Shown here piece after piece: positions 33,359 through 42,737 of a stretch of DNA of 64,000 nucleotides; within the stretch, counting starts at the first letter, position 1, and the number at the start of each line of letters is the position of its first letter. The notes under the pieces were generated by a model. The model saw only the letters and a program-made list of their open reading frames with translations. It was not told the DNA's origin and made no database searches. Source of the stretch: JAAXGX01 sp965203565. GTDB taxonomy: Bacteria; Acidobacteriota; Vicinamibacteria; Vicinamibacterales; UBA8438. Where the stretch lies: contig OZ241896.1 in assembly GCA_965203565.1 (NCBI GenBank), forward strand, positions 2,852,001-2,916,000, read 5' to 3'. The position numbers and the translations under genes were made by a program.

Positions 33359-35452
33359 ATGCTGCGCTTTATCAGAAATCTGTTCAAGAACAACGCTACT
33401 ACGCGCGCTAGCCGACTCGAAGACGCGGCCAAACCGGCGGTCGACTACTCGTCTGACTCCCGAAAGAGTCGCGTCAGCGACGCCTATTTTGAGACTATGT
33501 CCCGGATGCAGAAAGCAATCTCCCGTCAGGAATTCGAGGAGGCCGCCCGCCTGGTGCGCGAAAACCTTCAATGCATTCCTGACTGGGTGAAGGAAACCTG
33601 TCACGATTATGATTCCTTCGATATTTCCTCGGTTCCGGCTCTGCAGCAGGGAGGAACGGTGCTCGCTCTCGTCGGCGACGACGAAGGGCTCGAACAGATG
33701 CGCGAGGTCGTCTCATCCACGCCGGAGCTTGAGCAGTGGGTCAAGGAGGTCGAACAGCATCAACTCGACAGGCGGCTGTTCGAAGTCATCTTGAAGCTGG
33801 TCACCGATCGGCCGAATTGTCTGCAAACCGAGGTCAAGGGATTTATTGGTGTCGACGATGGTCGTAAAGTAGCGAATCTAATTTCGTATCTCGATAAAGC
33901 CGGAAAGATCGCACGCGTAAAGTCAGGCCGCACGTACAGGATCCTGCCGCCGGATTCGCCCGAAATTCCAAAGCCCGCACCAAAGCGCATCATTCGGTCG
34001 CACCGGACCGACCGAGAGCCAGCGAAGCTACGCGAGATTGACGTATCAGCACTCGACTACGTGCCGTTGCCTCGTGCGCCAAGACGATGGGATGACGTTC
34101 ATGCTAACCGCAAACAGGCTACGGCTCTCGAAACGGTGGACCTATTCGAAGTCCGTGACGCAGACTGGAAGATCGAAGCAGTCGACAAGATACCGTTGGC
34201 GCAGCGTCCCGATACTGCCTTTCGCCAGATGCACCCGACCGATTCGGGGCTAATAATGATCGATGATCTTGGTAAAGCTGACGGACTTGGCCAGCTCGAT
34301 GCAGCCGCTTTGCGCTACGATAGAACAGGGAAATTGGCGGCGAAGAAGGCGCTCAAACACGGTGTCTATCGTCTCGGAGTTCATCCTTTTGGCCGTGGCC
34401 TGATCGCCATGTCGCGGGATTGTGTTGTTCATGTCTACGACGATCATCTCGATCCCACTCTGGAGACGCCTCTCATGGCCGCGCCCGAGATATTGGCGCT
34501 GAGAAAGCGGTTCGAAATCCCAGATGACCAACTCAAGAACCACGTTCGCTGTGTCGCGCTGTCGAGGGATGCGAGCCGCTATCTCTTCACGGCAGTGGAT
34601 GAGGCGTGGTGTGTGGATATGAGTGGCAGAGGGCTATGGGGCACTAAGTTGCCGCTTAAAGACGGCTGGGCGCGGGTCGCCACACCGAGTAGCGAATTTG
34701 GGACGAGCGCCGATGTGGACCGTGCGCTTGACCTGTTGGGTTTGTCGCTCCCAATTACTCCGGAGAATTTGAAACGACGTTATCGGGAACTTGCCAAGCG
34801 GTGGCATCCTGACCTTCACCCCGACGACCCCAAAGCGAATGAAAAAATGAAAGAGCTCACGGTGGCGACGGGGATATTGACCGGGATCGAGGCAAGCGCC
34901 CTTCCGCATTACACCGGTGCGACTTTCGTACGCGAGTTGAAGCGCATGGATTTTGATAAGGACGGGGTCGGATTTACCGTGAGCATCGGTATGGAAGTCG
35001 ATGAACTTCACGCCGCGGACTGGGTTTATGCTGCGGGGTTTGCGGCGGCGTCCGATGCGGTCTATCTCGCTGGTTACTCTGGGCGCGTTGTTCTTGTCGA
35101 CGAGAATGGAGAGGGCGTGCGGGTGTACGACGTTGGCAGCGTGCCGCATAAGATTGTGGACACCGGCGATTATCTCTACTTGCTGACGAACACTCGGCTC
35201 TACGTGCTTCACGATGACGAACTGCACGCCGTTGTGGACACCACGGATGGAGGCGACTTATTCGTTGCGCAAACTGCCTTCGGACTGCTTGAGCAGAAGC
35301 GCCTGCGCTGGTTCCGTGAGGACGGTCGATATATGGGCGGCGTCGTTTCGAGGGATCCCATCCGGCGCGTATACGCGAATAGTGACGGGATGATATTGGA
35401 GACTCGTCAGCGACGCGCTATTGTGCAGGGTGTTTCAACATGGTGGGAGTGA
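33359..35452 (+). CDS. Foreign protein with winged-helix, propeller-like and J-domain regions
   Basis: 697 residues from ATG 33359 (GAGAGGTG upstream). Residues 136-195 look like a winged helix (FEVILKLVTDRP ... VANLISYLDKAGKIARV). Residues 255-440 and 545-690 show propeller-like strands (YRLGVHPFGRGLIAMSRD; DAVYLAGYSGRVVLVDENG). Residues 452-510 form a J-domain with LKRRYRELAKRWHPDLHP, HPD at 483-485, the Hsp70-activating motif. A J-domain buried between propeller halves is unusual. The gene is clearly AT-richer than its surroundings and flanked by IS elements, so it was probably acquired. I do not recognise a named family. A chaperone-recruiting role is inferred from the HPD only. Confidence 0.8.
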   Translation: MLRFIRNLFKNNATTRASRLEDAAKPAVDYSSDSRKSRVSDAYFETMSRMQKAISRQEFEEAARLVRENLQCIPDWVKETCHDYDSFDISSVPALQQGGTVLALVGDDEGLEQMREVVSSTPELEQWVKEVEQHQLDRRLFEVILKLVTDRPNCLQTEVKGFIGVDDGRKVANLISYLDKAGKIARVKSGRTYRILPPDSPEIPKPAPKRIIRSHRTDREPAKLREIDVSALDYVPLPRAPRRWDDVHANRKQATALETVDLFEVRDADWKIEAVDKIPLAQRPDTAFRQMHPTDSGLIMIDDLGKADGLGQLDAAALRYDRTGKLAAKKALKHGVYRLGVHPFGRGLIAMSRDCVVHVYDDHLDPTLETPLMAAPEILALRKRFEIPDDQLKNHVRCVALSRDASRYLFTAVDEAWCVDMSGRGLWGTKLPLKDGWARVATPSSEFGTSADVDRALDLLGLSLPITPENLKRRYRELAKRWHPDLHPDDPKANEKMKELTVATGILTGIEASALPHYTGATFVRELKRMDFDKDGVGFTVSIGMEVDELHAADWVYAAGFAAASDAVYLAGYSGRVVLVDENGEGVRVYDVGSVPHKIVDTGDYLYLLTNTRLYVLHDDELHAVVDTTDGGDLFVAQTAFGLLEQKRLRWFREDGRYMGGVVSRDPIRRVYANSDGMILETRQRRAIVQGVSTWWE

Positions 35453-35526
35453 TTGCATCGAATTTGGAAGACGAGTTTCTATGGGCAACATCATCCCGAC
35501 GAACATCCGATGCATTCAATTAGCGG

Positions 35527-36987
35527 CAATACTGTTGCTTTAAGACTCACGCCTCCTGTATGCTGTCCCGAAAAGGCGGGAAACGCGGAGGGGTGGATGT
35601 CCCGAACACAAGCGGTTCTGCCTGGTGGTCCTCGGCTGTCGGACTATTTGAGCATCGGGGTGCTCGCGCAAGTGTACCCGATCACGTCGGTGCGCGCGGC
35701 GTTGGCTTCGTGTGGTCGGGCAAGCCGTCGGCAGCGAGATCTGCCGGCCGAAGCGATGGTGTATTACGTCGTGGCTCTGGGGCTGTTCCGGTCGGTGTCG
35801 GCGCGGGAGGTGCTGCGCTGCTTGCTGGAGGGACTGCGTTGGGTGTCGTCGGACTCGGCGGCGTTGCGGGTGTCGGGAAAGTCGTCGATTTCGCGTGCGC
35901 GTGCGCGCTTGGGACCGGAACCGTTCGAGGCGTTGCGCGCGGTGCGGGTCAAGCCGCTGGCGGATCCGGCGACGCGCGGGGCGTGGTATCGCAACCGTCG
36001 CCTGGTAGCGTTCGACGGGTCGGCGTTGAACGTGCCGGACGAGGCGGGGAACCGGGAGACGTTCGGGGCGCCCGGGGCGTCACGGGGCCGTGCCGCTTTC
36101 CCGCAGGTGCGCTTGACGGCGCTGGTGGAGTTGGGGACGCGGGCGGCGTTCGCCTGGCGGGCGGGGGCGTATGGCGAGTCGGAGGAGACGCAGGTCGAGA
36201 CGCTGCTGCCGTGGTTGTCGGCGGGGATGCTGGTGCTGGCGGACCGGGGCTATTGTGGCTTCCCACTCTGGCGGCGGGCGTCGGACACCGGCGCCGACCT
36301 GCTGTGGCGCATGAAGGCGAACCTGCGCCTGCCGGTACTGGAACGCTTCGCCGACGGTTCCTACCGGAGCATGCTCCGGGGCAGCGGACAGGATCGCCGG
36401 CGCAGTCGGGGCGTCTGCCCCGTGCGGGTCGTCGAGTACACGCTGGACGGCGCCAGCGGCGAGGTCTACCGCCTGGCCACCACTCTGCTCGACCCGGCCG
36501 TTGCGCCGGCGGCCGAGATGGCCGCCCTGTACCATGAGCGTTGGGAAGTGGAAACTACCTATGATGAGGTCAAGACGCACATCCTGGGTCCCGGCGCCAT
36601 CCTGCGCAGCAAGACGCCGGACCTGGTGCTGCAGGAAGTGCACGGTCTGATGCTGGCGCATTACGCGGTGCGGCGCCTGATCCACAAGGCGGCCCGCAGG
36701 GTGGACGAGGACCCGGACCGTCTTTCGTTCGTCCACGCCGTGCGGGTCTTGCGCCGCCGTGTCGAGCACCCCGGCGTTTCCCCCCTCGGCGCATGAGCAG
36801 CTCCACGACCGCGTGCTGGAGGAGATTCTGGAAGAGCGAGCGGTCTCCAGTCGCGGTCAGAAGAAACCGCGCTGCGTCAAGCGGAAGATGAGCGGCTACC
36901 CGCTCCGCCGCCCTGGCCCGGTGTCCCGCCGCAAGTGGGACTGGACGCCGCACATTGTTGCATCAGAACGCTAAAGCAACAGTATTG
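35527..36987 (+). mobile_element. IS4-family element with 10-bp target duplication
   Basis: 1,461 bp. Terminal repeats are CAATACTGTTGCTTTA (35527-35542) and TAAAGCAACAGTATTG (36972-36987). The target duplication CAATTAGCGG is perfect at 35517-35526 and 36988-36997, in the 10-12 bp range of IS4. The insertion lies 64 bp beyond the stop of the J-domain gene. Confidence 0.93.
35597..36974 (+). pseudogene. IS4-family transposase, frameshifted near the C-terminus
   Basis: From ATG 35597 the main frame runs 399 residues to a stop at 36796. It has the DDE features of IS4: RRLVAFDGSALNVPD, MLVLADRGYCGFPLW and YHERWEVETTYDEVKTHI (the Y-x2-R-x3-E-x6-K signature). The expected tail (FPPSAHEQLHDRVLEEILEE ... 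YPLRRPGPVSRRKWDW) continues in the next frame to 36974, so a one-base shift occurred near 36,760, close to a run of C. Confidence 0.88.
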
Positions 36988-37080
36988 CAATTAGCGGCCA
37001 GAATGTGAGTAGAACACTGTGATGGCCTGGAGTTGACCTGTTGTGAGGGAGAAGCACAACCGGCGGCGCACCGGCGGCGA

Positions 37081-37941
37081 TCAGTACGCGCCGAGACCTT
37101 CGGTCAGCTCGATCCGCGTGCCCCACGGGTCGGTGACGAACGCCACGCCGAGCTTCAGCGCCTCGGCGTACCGGTAGCCGCCTTCGTCGAGGGCGATCCC
37201 TTTCGCTTCGAGCTCCTTGCAGAACTGCTCGAGGTTCCGGATCTCGAAGCCGATGTGGTCGAGCGCCTTCAGCCGGGTCGGCTTGACCGGCGCGGCGGAC
37301 GGCGAGAACGTCAGGTTCACTCCCGGCAGGTCGGCGGCCTGGAACGAGCCGCGCATCCCCGGCGCGGCGCCGAACGCCCGCGCGTACCACGCCTGCATCG
37401 CCGCGACGTCGGGGGTCGCGAAATGGACGTGGTGCAGGGCGATCGCGCCGCGCATCGACCGGTTCTCGAACAGCTCGACCTTGATGCCGTCGGGCGCCAT
37501 GACGAACGCCACGTACGTGTTCTGGTTCGGGATGTGGCCGAGGCCGTGCTCGTCCACCTCGACCGCCGGCGGCAGGTCCTCCCGGCTGACGATCGGGTAG
37601 CCGGCCTCCCGGACCCGGTCGACCGCCGCCCGCAGGTCCGGGACCTGGAAGCCGACGTGGTTGACCGAGGTGCCCCGCGTCCCGCCCGTCGGCACCCGCT
37701 CGCTCAGCAGCACGTGGACGTTGGGGAACCGGATGACCGCCACCGGGACCGGCCCCAGGTTCCCGGCGTCGACGCCGCCGAGCGCATCGACCCAGAACCG
37801 CTTCTGGACCTCGATGCTGCTGACGTAGAAATGGTGGTGCCCGTAGACCACCGGTCCCTCGGTCGCCAGCTGGGCGGACGCCGGCGCCGCGCCGGCCGGC
37901 AGCAACAGTCCCGTGAACACGCACGCAGCCAGTCGTCGCAT
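37081..37941 (-). CDS. Exported VOC-superfamily protein (two glyoxalase-like domains)
   Basis: 286 residues from ATG 37941, with AAGGAGG upstream. A signal peptide (LAACVFTGLLLPAGAAPASAQ) is followed by two VOC modules. The first opens GHHHFYVSSIEVQKRFWVD and ends GIKVELFENR; the second opens LHHVHFATPDVAAMQAWYA and ends WGTRIELTEG. His at the first strand and Glu at the last strand of each module could bind a metal. Substrate is unknown. Export of a VOC protein is unusual elsewhere but common in this phylum. It is last in a run of three co-directed genes with the cyclase and PQQ propeller upstream. Confidence 0.85.
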   Translation of the reverse strand: MRRLAACVFTGLLLPAGAAPASAQLATEGPVVYGHHHFYVSSIEVQKRFWVDALGGVDAGNLGPVPVAVIRFPNVHVLLSERVPTGGTRGTSVNHVGFQVPDLRAAVDRVREAGYPIVSREDLPPAVEVDEHGLGHIPNQNTYVAFVMAPDGIKVELFENRSMRGAIALHHVHFATPDVAAMQAWYARAFGAAPGMRGSFQAADLPGVNLTFSPSAAPVKPTRLKALDHIGFEIRNLEQFCKELEAKGIALDEGGYRYAEALKLGVAFVTDPWGTRIELTEGLGAY

Positions 37942-37981
37942 CGGACTCCCCTCCTTGCCTCCGGACATCGGGCCCGGAGGT

Positions 37982-38944
37982 CTAGAACACCGCCAGCGGA
38001 TTGATCGCCGTGCCGGCGCCGTTCGGCACGCCGTGCGGCGAGGCCATGAACAGGAACTCCCACCGGTTCAGCTCGTTGGCGGTCTGGGACAGCTCTTCGA
38101 GACCGAGGTTGTCGAACAGGTGGACGCCGAGCGCGACCAGCGTGAAGAAGTGGATCGGGATCGAGATCCCCTCGACCTGTCCCCCTTCCTGCGGGACGTC
38201 GGCGCCGAGCAGCGCGACGTCCCGCTCCTTGAGGAACGGGATCAGCGACGGGTGGTAGCCGCCCGTCTGCCCGACGTCACGGCCGGTGCGGAGGAACAGT
38301 GCGTCGCCCGGGCCGATCGTGACGCCGGTCTCCGACTCCCACTGCTCGATATCCCGCCGGCGCACCGCCTGGCCCGGCATGTCGAGCAGGACGCCCCGGG
38401 TGACCAAGCCGTCCCGCATGTTGATGACGCCCATGGCGGTGCAGCCGTCCTCCTTCGACGCCACGTCGGCGAAGTCGCGGCCGTTGTACACCTTCCCCTG
38501 GTACGCCACGTGGCAGAGCGCGTCGAGGTGCGAGACGGCGCCGCCGTGGTACTCGATCTCGTACCGCTCCCAGAAATACCCGTTGTCGAGGTCGATGTCG
38601 AAGACGTTGCGGACCGACCCGGCCAGCACCGGCGGCCGGTTGGCGCTGGCCGCGTCCGGGTTCTCCAGCGGCTCTATCGTCATCGCCCGCGCCATCGAGA
38701 CGGTGCGTCCCGACTCGACCAGCCGCGCGGCCGCCACCCGCTTCGCCGGCGTGATCAGGTTGAGCGCCCCGAGCTGGTCGTCCTCGCCCCACCGGCCCCA
38801 GTTCGACAGCTCGGTCATCCAGACGTCGAACTGCTCCTGCGTCACCTCGCCGCCCGGCTCGCCCTGGGCCCCGCCGCCCGCGCACGCCCCGAACGCCGCG
38901 ATCGCCGCCGCCGTCAGGCCGCCCGTCACTCCGATCAGCCGCAT
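37982..38944 (-). CDS. Cyclase-family (kynurenine-formamidase-like) protein, exported
   Basis: 320 residues. The N-terminus has a lipoprotein-like signal (AAAIAAFGACAGGG). The body matches the cyclase family: LGALNLITPAKRVAAARLV, then SHLDALCHVAYQGKVYNG with the His-x-Asp...His metal motif, GVLLDMPG, GDALFLRTGR and a LFDNLGLEEL end. Members hydrolyse formamides or cyclic amides with a metal ion. The typical motif begins Thr-His, while here it is Ser-His. It lies 37 bp after the PQQ propeller stop and 40 bp before the VOC gene start, so the three may form an operon for an unknown catabolic step. Confidence 0.85.
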   Translation of the reverse strand: MRLIGVTGGLTAAAIAAFGACAGGGAQGEPGGEVTQEQFDVWMTELSNWGRWGEDDQLGALNLITPAKRVAAARLVESGRTVSMARAMTIEPLENPDAASANRPPVLAGSVRNVFDIDLDNGYFWERYEIEYHGGAVSHLDALCHVAYQGKVYNGRDFADVASKEDGCTAMGVINMRDGLVTRGVLLDMPGQAVRRRDIEQWESETGVTIGPGDALFLRTGRDVGQTGGYHPSLIPFLKERDVALLGADVPQEGGQVEGISIPIHFFTLVALGVHLFDNLGLEELSQTANELNRWEFLFMASPHGVPNGAGTAINPLAVF

Positions 38945-38981
38945 CTCGTCCTCCCCGCCGCCCTGCCTGCGTCCGCCGCCG

Positions 38982-41090
38982 TCACGACGGCAGCGTGAAC
39001 GCTATCAGCTCCGGCACGCGCCCGCCGACCGTGAGCGCCACGTACTGCCGGCCGTCGAGCATGTAGGTCATCGGCGTCCCGAGCGCGCCGCCCGGCAGAT
39101 CGACCGACCCGACCATCGCGCCGGTCGCCTTGTCGTACGCCACCAGCCGGGGGCCGCCGTCGCCGCCGCCGGCGGTCAGCGCGTTGATCAGCAGCGTCCG
39201 GGTCAGCAGCGGCCCGCCCCGCCCGTCGCCGCCGAGCGGCGGCAGGTCCAGGTCGCGCAGCATCGGCAGGTTGCGGATTCGGTCGCCGTCGCCGAGCGGC
39301 GTCATCCAGACGTGCTCCCCCCGGCGCATGTCGATCGCCGTCATCCGCGAGTACGGCGGCTTCCACAGCGGCAACCCCTGCGGCATCGTCGGGCCGCCGC
39401 CCCCCTGCCCCCACCGCCAGACGTAGCGCATCGTGGCCGGACTGTCCGGGTCGACGTCGGTGAACGGAATCACCGAGTGGGTGTTGATCGACGGCACGTA
39501 CAGCAGGCCGGTCTCCGGGTCGACCGCCGCTCCGGACCAGTTCGCTCCGCCGCCGACGCTCGGCCGGATCAGCGTCCCCTGCGTCGAATTCGGCGTGTAG
39601 AGCGGCCCCAGACGGTATCCCTCGACCGCCTCGATCGCCAGGCGCCGGATCTCGGGGGTGAAGTCGACCAGATCGTCGATCGACGTGCCCTGGTGCTCGA
39701 ACGGCGGCGGCTTGGTCGGAAACGGCTGCGTCGGCGACGGGACCTCCCCGGCCAGATCGGTGTCGGTCGGGACCGGCCGCTCCTCGATCGGCCAGACCGG
39801 TTCGCCGGTCACCCGGTCGAAGGTGTAGACGAACCCCTGCTTGCTCGGCTGGGCCACCGCCCTGATCGGCCGGCCGTCCACCTCGACGTCGAGCAGGTTC
39901 GGCGCCGACGCGAAGTCGTAGTCCCACAGGCCGTGGTGCACCGCCTGAAAATGCCAGATCCGCTGGCCGGTCTCGACGTCGACGCAGATCAGGCTCTCGG
40001 CGAACAGGTTGTCGCCCGGCCGGTGCCCGCCGTAATAGTCGCCGGTCGGCGTCCCGGTCGGCAGGTAGGCGTAGCCGAGCTCCGCATCGCCGCTCATCAG
40101 CGACCAGACGTTGGCGGCGCCGGAGTAGCGCCACGACTGGTTCAACCAGGTGTCGGCGCCGTACTCGTCGGCGCTCTGCGGGATGGTGTGGAAGTCCCAC
40201 CGGTGGCGGCCGGTCCGGGCGTCGTAGGCGCGGACCCAGCCGGGCGGCATCTCCTTCGTTATGACCATGTCGGTCATCGAAGATCCGATCAGAATGGTGT
40301 CGCCGATCACCAGCGGCGGCGACTGCGACGAGAGGGCCAGCAGGTTCTGGACCGTCCGCGCCTCGCGGCTGGCGCGCGGGACGCCGTCCATCAGGTCGAC
40401 CCGCCCCCCGTCGCCGAAGTCGGCGGCCGGCCGGCCGGTCTTCGCGTCGACCGCAATCAGGTAGCCGTCGCCCGTCGCCCAGACGATGCGCGCCGCGCCG
40501 TCCCGCTCCCAGTACGCCACGCCGCGGTGGCGCCACGGGATGACCGCCGGCGTGCCCGACTCGTACGCCTTCGGGTCGTACGCCCAGAGCGTCTCGCCGG
40601 TCCGGGCGTCGACCGCCGCCGCCTGGTAGAGCGGCGTGCTCAGGTACAGCACGCCGTCGACCATCAGCGGCGTCGCGATCAGCAGCGACACGCCGGGCCG
40701 CGGGCTGTAGAGGCCGGTCTCCCAGCGCTCCGGATCTTCCTGCGCCAGGACCTCGAACACCTCCCGCGCCGGCCCGATCCACGCGCCGCCCCCCTCGCTC
40801 CGGGCCAGGTGCGTGTCGACCGACCGCCACCGCCAGGCGATCTCCAGCTCCTCGAAGTTGTCGCGGGTGATCTGGTCGAGCGGCGAGTACTTGGTGCTGC
40901 CGAGGTCGCCGCCGTAGCTGCGCCACTCGCCGTTCGCCGCGCCGTACTGCGCCGCCGCGGGCGCCGGAAACGGCCCGGGCGCCGTCAGGACCGCCGCCAG
41001 CAGCAGCGCGTGGCGGAGCCGGGGGCGCCGTCCGCCGGACGCCGCCGGACGAAGATCCTCGAACCCGGCGCGCATGAACCGACAGCACAT
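38982..41090 (-). CDS. PQQ-binding-like beta-propeller protein (quinoprotein glucose-dehydrogenase family)
   Basis: About 702 residues if ATG 41090 is used; ATG 41075 and 41159 are alternatives and none has a clear ribosome site. A signal peptide (RLRHALLLAAVLTAPGPFPA) precedes AANGEWRSYGGDLGSTKYSPLD, the usual N-terminus of membrane-type quinoprotein dehydrogenases without the membrane anchor. Propeller repeats with AVDARTGETLWAYDP and CVDVETGQRIWHFQAVHHG follow, then the WDYD segment that lines the PQQ site. It is likely a periplasmic quinoprotein oxidising a sugar or alcohol; the substrate is unknown. Confidence 0.83.
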   Translation of the reverse strand: MCCRFMRAGFEDLRPAASGGRRPRLRHALLLAAVLTAPGPFPAPAAAQYGAANGEWRSYGGDLGSTKYSPLDQITRDNFEELEIAWRWRSVDTHLARSEGGGAWIGPAREVFEVLAQEDPERWETGLYSPRPGVSLLIATPLMVDGVLYLSTPLYQAAAVDARTGETLWAYDPKAYESGTPAVIPWRHRGVAYWERDGAARIVWATGDGYLIAVDAKTGRPAADFGDGGRVDLMDGVPRASREARTVQNLLALSSQSPPLVIGDTILIGSSMTDMVITKEMPPGWVRAYDARTGRHRWDFHTIPQSADEYGADTWLNQSWRYSGAANVWSLMSGDAELGYAYLPTGTPTGDYYGGHRPGDNLFAESLICVDVETGQRIWHFQAVHHGLWDYDFASAPNLLDVEVDGRPIRAVAQPSKQGFVYTFDRVTGEPVWPIEERPVPTDTDLAGEVPSPTQPFPTKPPPFEHQGTSIDDLVDFTPEIRRLAIEAVEGYRLGPLYTPNSTQGTLIRPSVGGGANWSGAAVDPETGLLYVPSINTHSVIPFTDVDPDSPATMRYVWRWGQGGGGPTMPQGLPLWKPPYSRMTAIDMRRGEHVWMTPLGDGDRIRNLPMLRDLDLPPLGGDGRGGPLLTRTLLINALTAGGGDGGPRLVAYDKATGAMVGSVDLPGGALGTPMTYMLDGRQYVALTVGGRVPELIAFTLPS

Positions 41091-41195
41091 GAACCGGTAG
41101 ATTGTTCCATCCGCCGATCGGCGCGTCAACCTGTCCCCGTCGGGCCGCGGTGTGGTCACTGACGCGCGCGCGCGTGGCCCGCCGAGGCGTCGCCG

Positions 41196-42719
41196 TCACC
41201 GGCCGCCGAGCGCGGCGAGCTCGCGGCGGGCCGCCGCGTGGCCGGCGTCGAGGCGCAGCACCTGCTCGTAGCTCTCGCGCGCCGCCGCCGCCGCGCCCAG
41301 GCCGCGGCGCGCGCGCGCCTGGCCGAGCCAGGCCGCCGCCGAGCGCGGGTCGGCCCGGACCGCGCGGCCGAAGGCGTCCGCGGCGAGCGGCAACCGCCCG
41401 GCCTCCAGCGCCGCCGCGCCCAGCTGGACGAGCAGATCGCGATCGTCGCCGAGGACTTCCATCGCCGCCTGGAAGTCGTCTATCGCCCGGTCCGCCCGGC
41501 CCGCCCGCAGGCGCGCCAAGCCCGCCCGGAAACGGTCCGCCGCCCGCCGCCGGCGGGGCGCCTGGCCGATCTGGTCGAGCCGGGTCGGCTCAATCGCCGC
41601 CAGCCGGCCGTAGAACTCGCCCGCCCGGTCCCAGTCGCCCGCGCGGAAATACGTCTCGGCCAGCAGCCGCAGCGTCTCTTCGCTGACCCCTTCGTCGCGG
41701 AGCGACGCCAGCAGCCCGTCCAGCTCGCCTTCGGCGACCGCGCCGCGGAACAGCCGCCGCAGCCGGCCGTCCCGATCGAAGACGAACGTGGCGGGCAGGG
41801 CGGCCTCGCCGTCGTCGCCGAAGAACCGCCGCATCACCTGCTCGTCGGCGAGGAACTGCGGATACGGAATCCCGAAGCGGTCGATCGTCGCCCGGACCGA
41901 CTCCAGATCGTCGAGCTCGACGCTGACCCCCACGAAGTCGACCTCGCCGCGGCGCCGGTCGGCCAGCTCGACGAGCGCCGGCAGCTCGACGTTGCACGGC
42001 GCGCACCACGGCGCCCAGAAGTTGATCACCGCCGGCCGGCCGCCGGCCAGCGGGCCGCGCCCGCCGTCGAGCGCCCGCGCGACGACCGACGGCGACGGCG
42101 ACCCGGCCGTCGTCGGACGCGACCCGTCGGGCCATCGCGGCAGCGGCCGGGCGTCGACGGCGCCGGCGCGCCGGTCCACGACGAGGAGCCGATCGACCGG
42201 CAGGTCGCGCCAGACGTCCACTTCGCCTGACGGCCACCGCACCTCCAGCGACTCGATCGACGCCGCGTCGCCGAGTCCGAAGTGGAGATCCGAGGGAGCC
42301 TGCGTCCTGAACCCCTCGGTCAGCTTGAGGAAGTCGCGCCGGGTCACCCCGCCGGCGCGCAGCGCCACCTCCGCGCCGAGCGCCTGCGCCTCCGATCCGG
42401 GCGGCGCCAGCCGGACGCGCGCGAAGCGGCGCGGCGGCGAGGTGTTCTCCAGCAGCTTGAGGCCCCGGAGCGTCAGCAGCGCCAGATCGAGGTCGCCGTC
42501 GCCGTCGACGTCGACCGGGGCCGCCGCCCGCCCGTCATGGTCGTCGTCGAGGCCGAGCACGTACGCCGCCGGAACGAACCGCCCGGCCGCGTCGTCCGGG
42601 TTGTAGAACAGCCGGTCCCGCTCGTACCCGCTGAACGAGCCGCGGAAGCCGGCCGCCTGCTCCGCCAGCACCGGCCGGGGCGGCTCCCGCCGCTCGACCG
42701 CTTCGGCGTCGGCGACCAC
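41196..42719 (-). CDS. Downstream half of a CRTAC1-TlpA-TPR protein (after an in-frame TGA)
   Basis: 507 residues counted from GTG 42719, but this frame continues unbroken from the upstream half except for one TGA. It holds a last calcium-loop repeat (DVDGDGDLD), the ASPIC/UnbV domain (DLHFGLGDAASIESLEVRW), a TlpA-like thioredoxin domain with INFWAPWCAPCNVELPALV (CxxC), and TPR repeats at the C-terminus (DRAIDDFQAAMEVLGDDRD; AADAFGRAVRADPRSAAAW). Translation from the GTG would yield a protein without signal peptide, so a real product probably needs the upstream half. Confidence 0.75.
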   Translation of the reverse strand: MVADAEAVERREPPRPVLAEQAAGFRGSFSGYERDRLFYNPDDAAGRFVPAAYVLGLDDDHDGRAAAPVDVDGDGDLDLALLTLRGLKLLENTSPPRRFARVRLAPPGSEAQALGAEVALRAGGVTRRDFLKLTEGFRTQAPSDLHFGLGDAASIESLEVRWPSGEVDVWRDLPVDRLLVVDRRAGAVDARPLPRWPDGSRPTTAGSPSPSVVARALDGGRGPLAGGRPAVINFWAPWCAPCNVELPALVELADRRRGEVDFVGVSVELDDLESVRATIDRFGIPYPQFLADEQVMRRFFGDDGEAALPATFVFDRDGRLRRLFRGAVAEGELDGLLASLRDEGVSEETLRLLAETYFRAGDWDRAGEFYGRLAAIEPTRLDQIGQAPRRRRAADRFRAGLARLRAGRADRAIDDFQAAMEVLGDDRDLLVQLGAAALEAGRLPLAADAFGRAVRADPRSAAAWLGQARARRGLGAAAAARESYEQVLRLDAGHAAARRELAALGGR

Positions 42720-42737
42720 CTGCCGCCAGAAGAACGT

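Noticed and set aside
37026..37045. TGGAGTTGACC resembling the IS3 left repeat
   Set aside because: Only 11 bases match and the rest of the terminus differs. A solo end cannot be supported.
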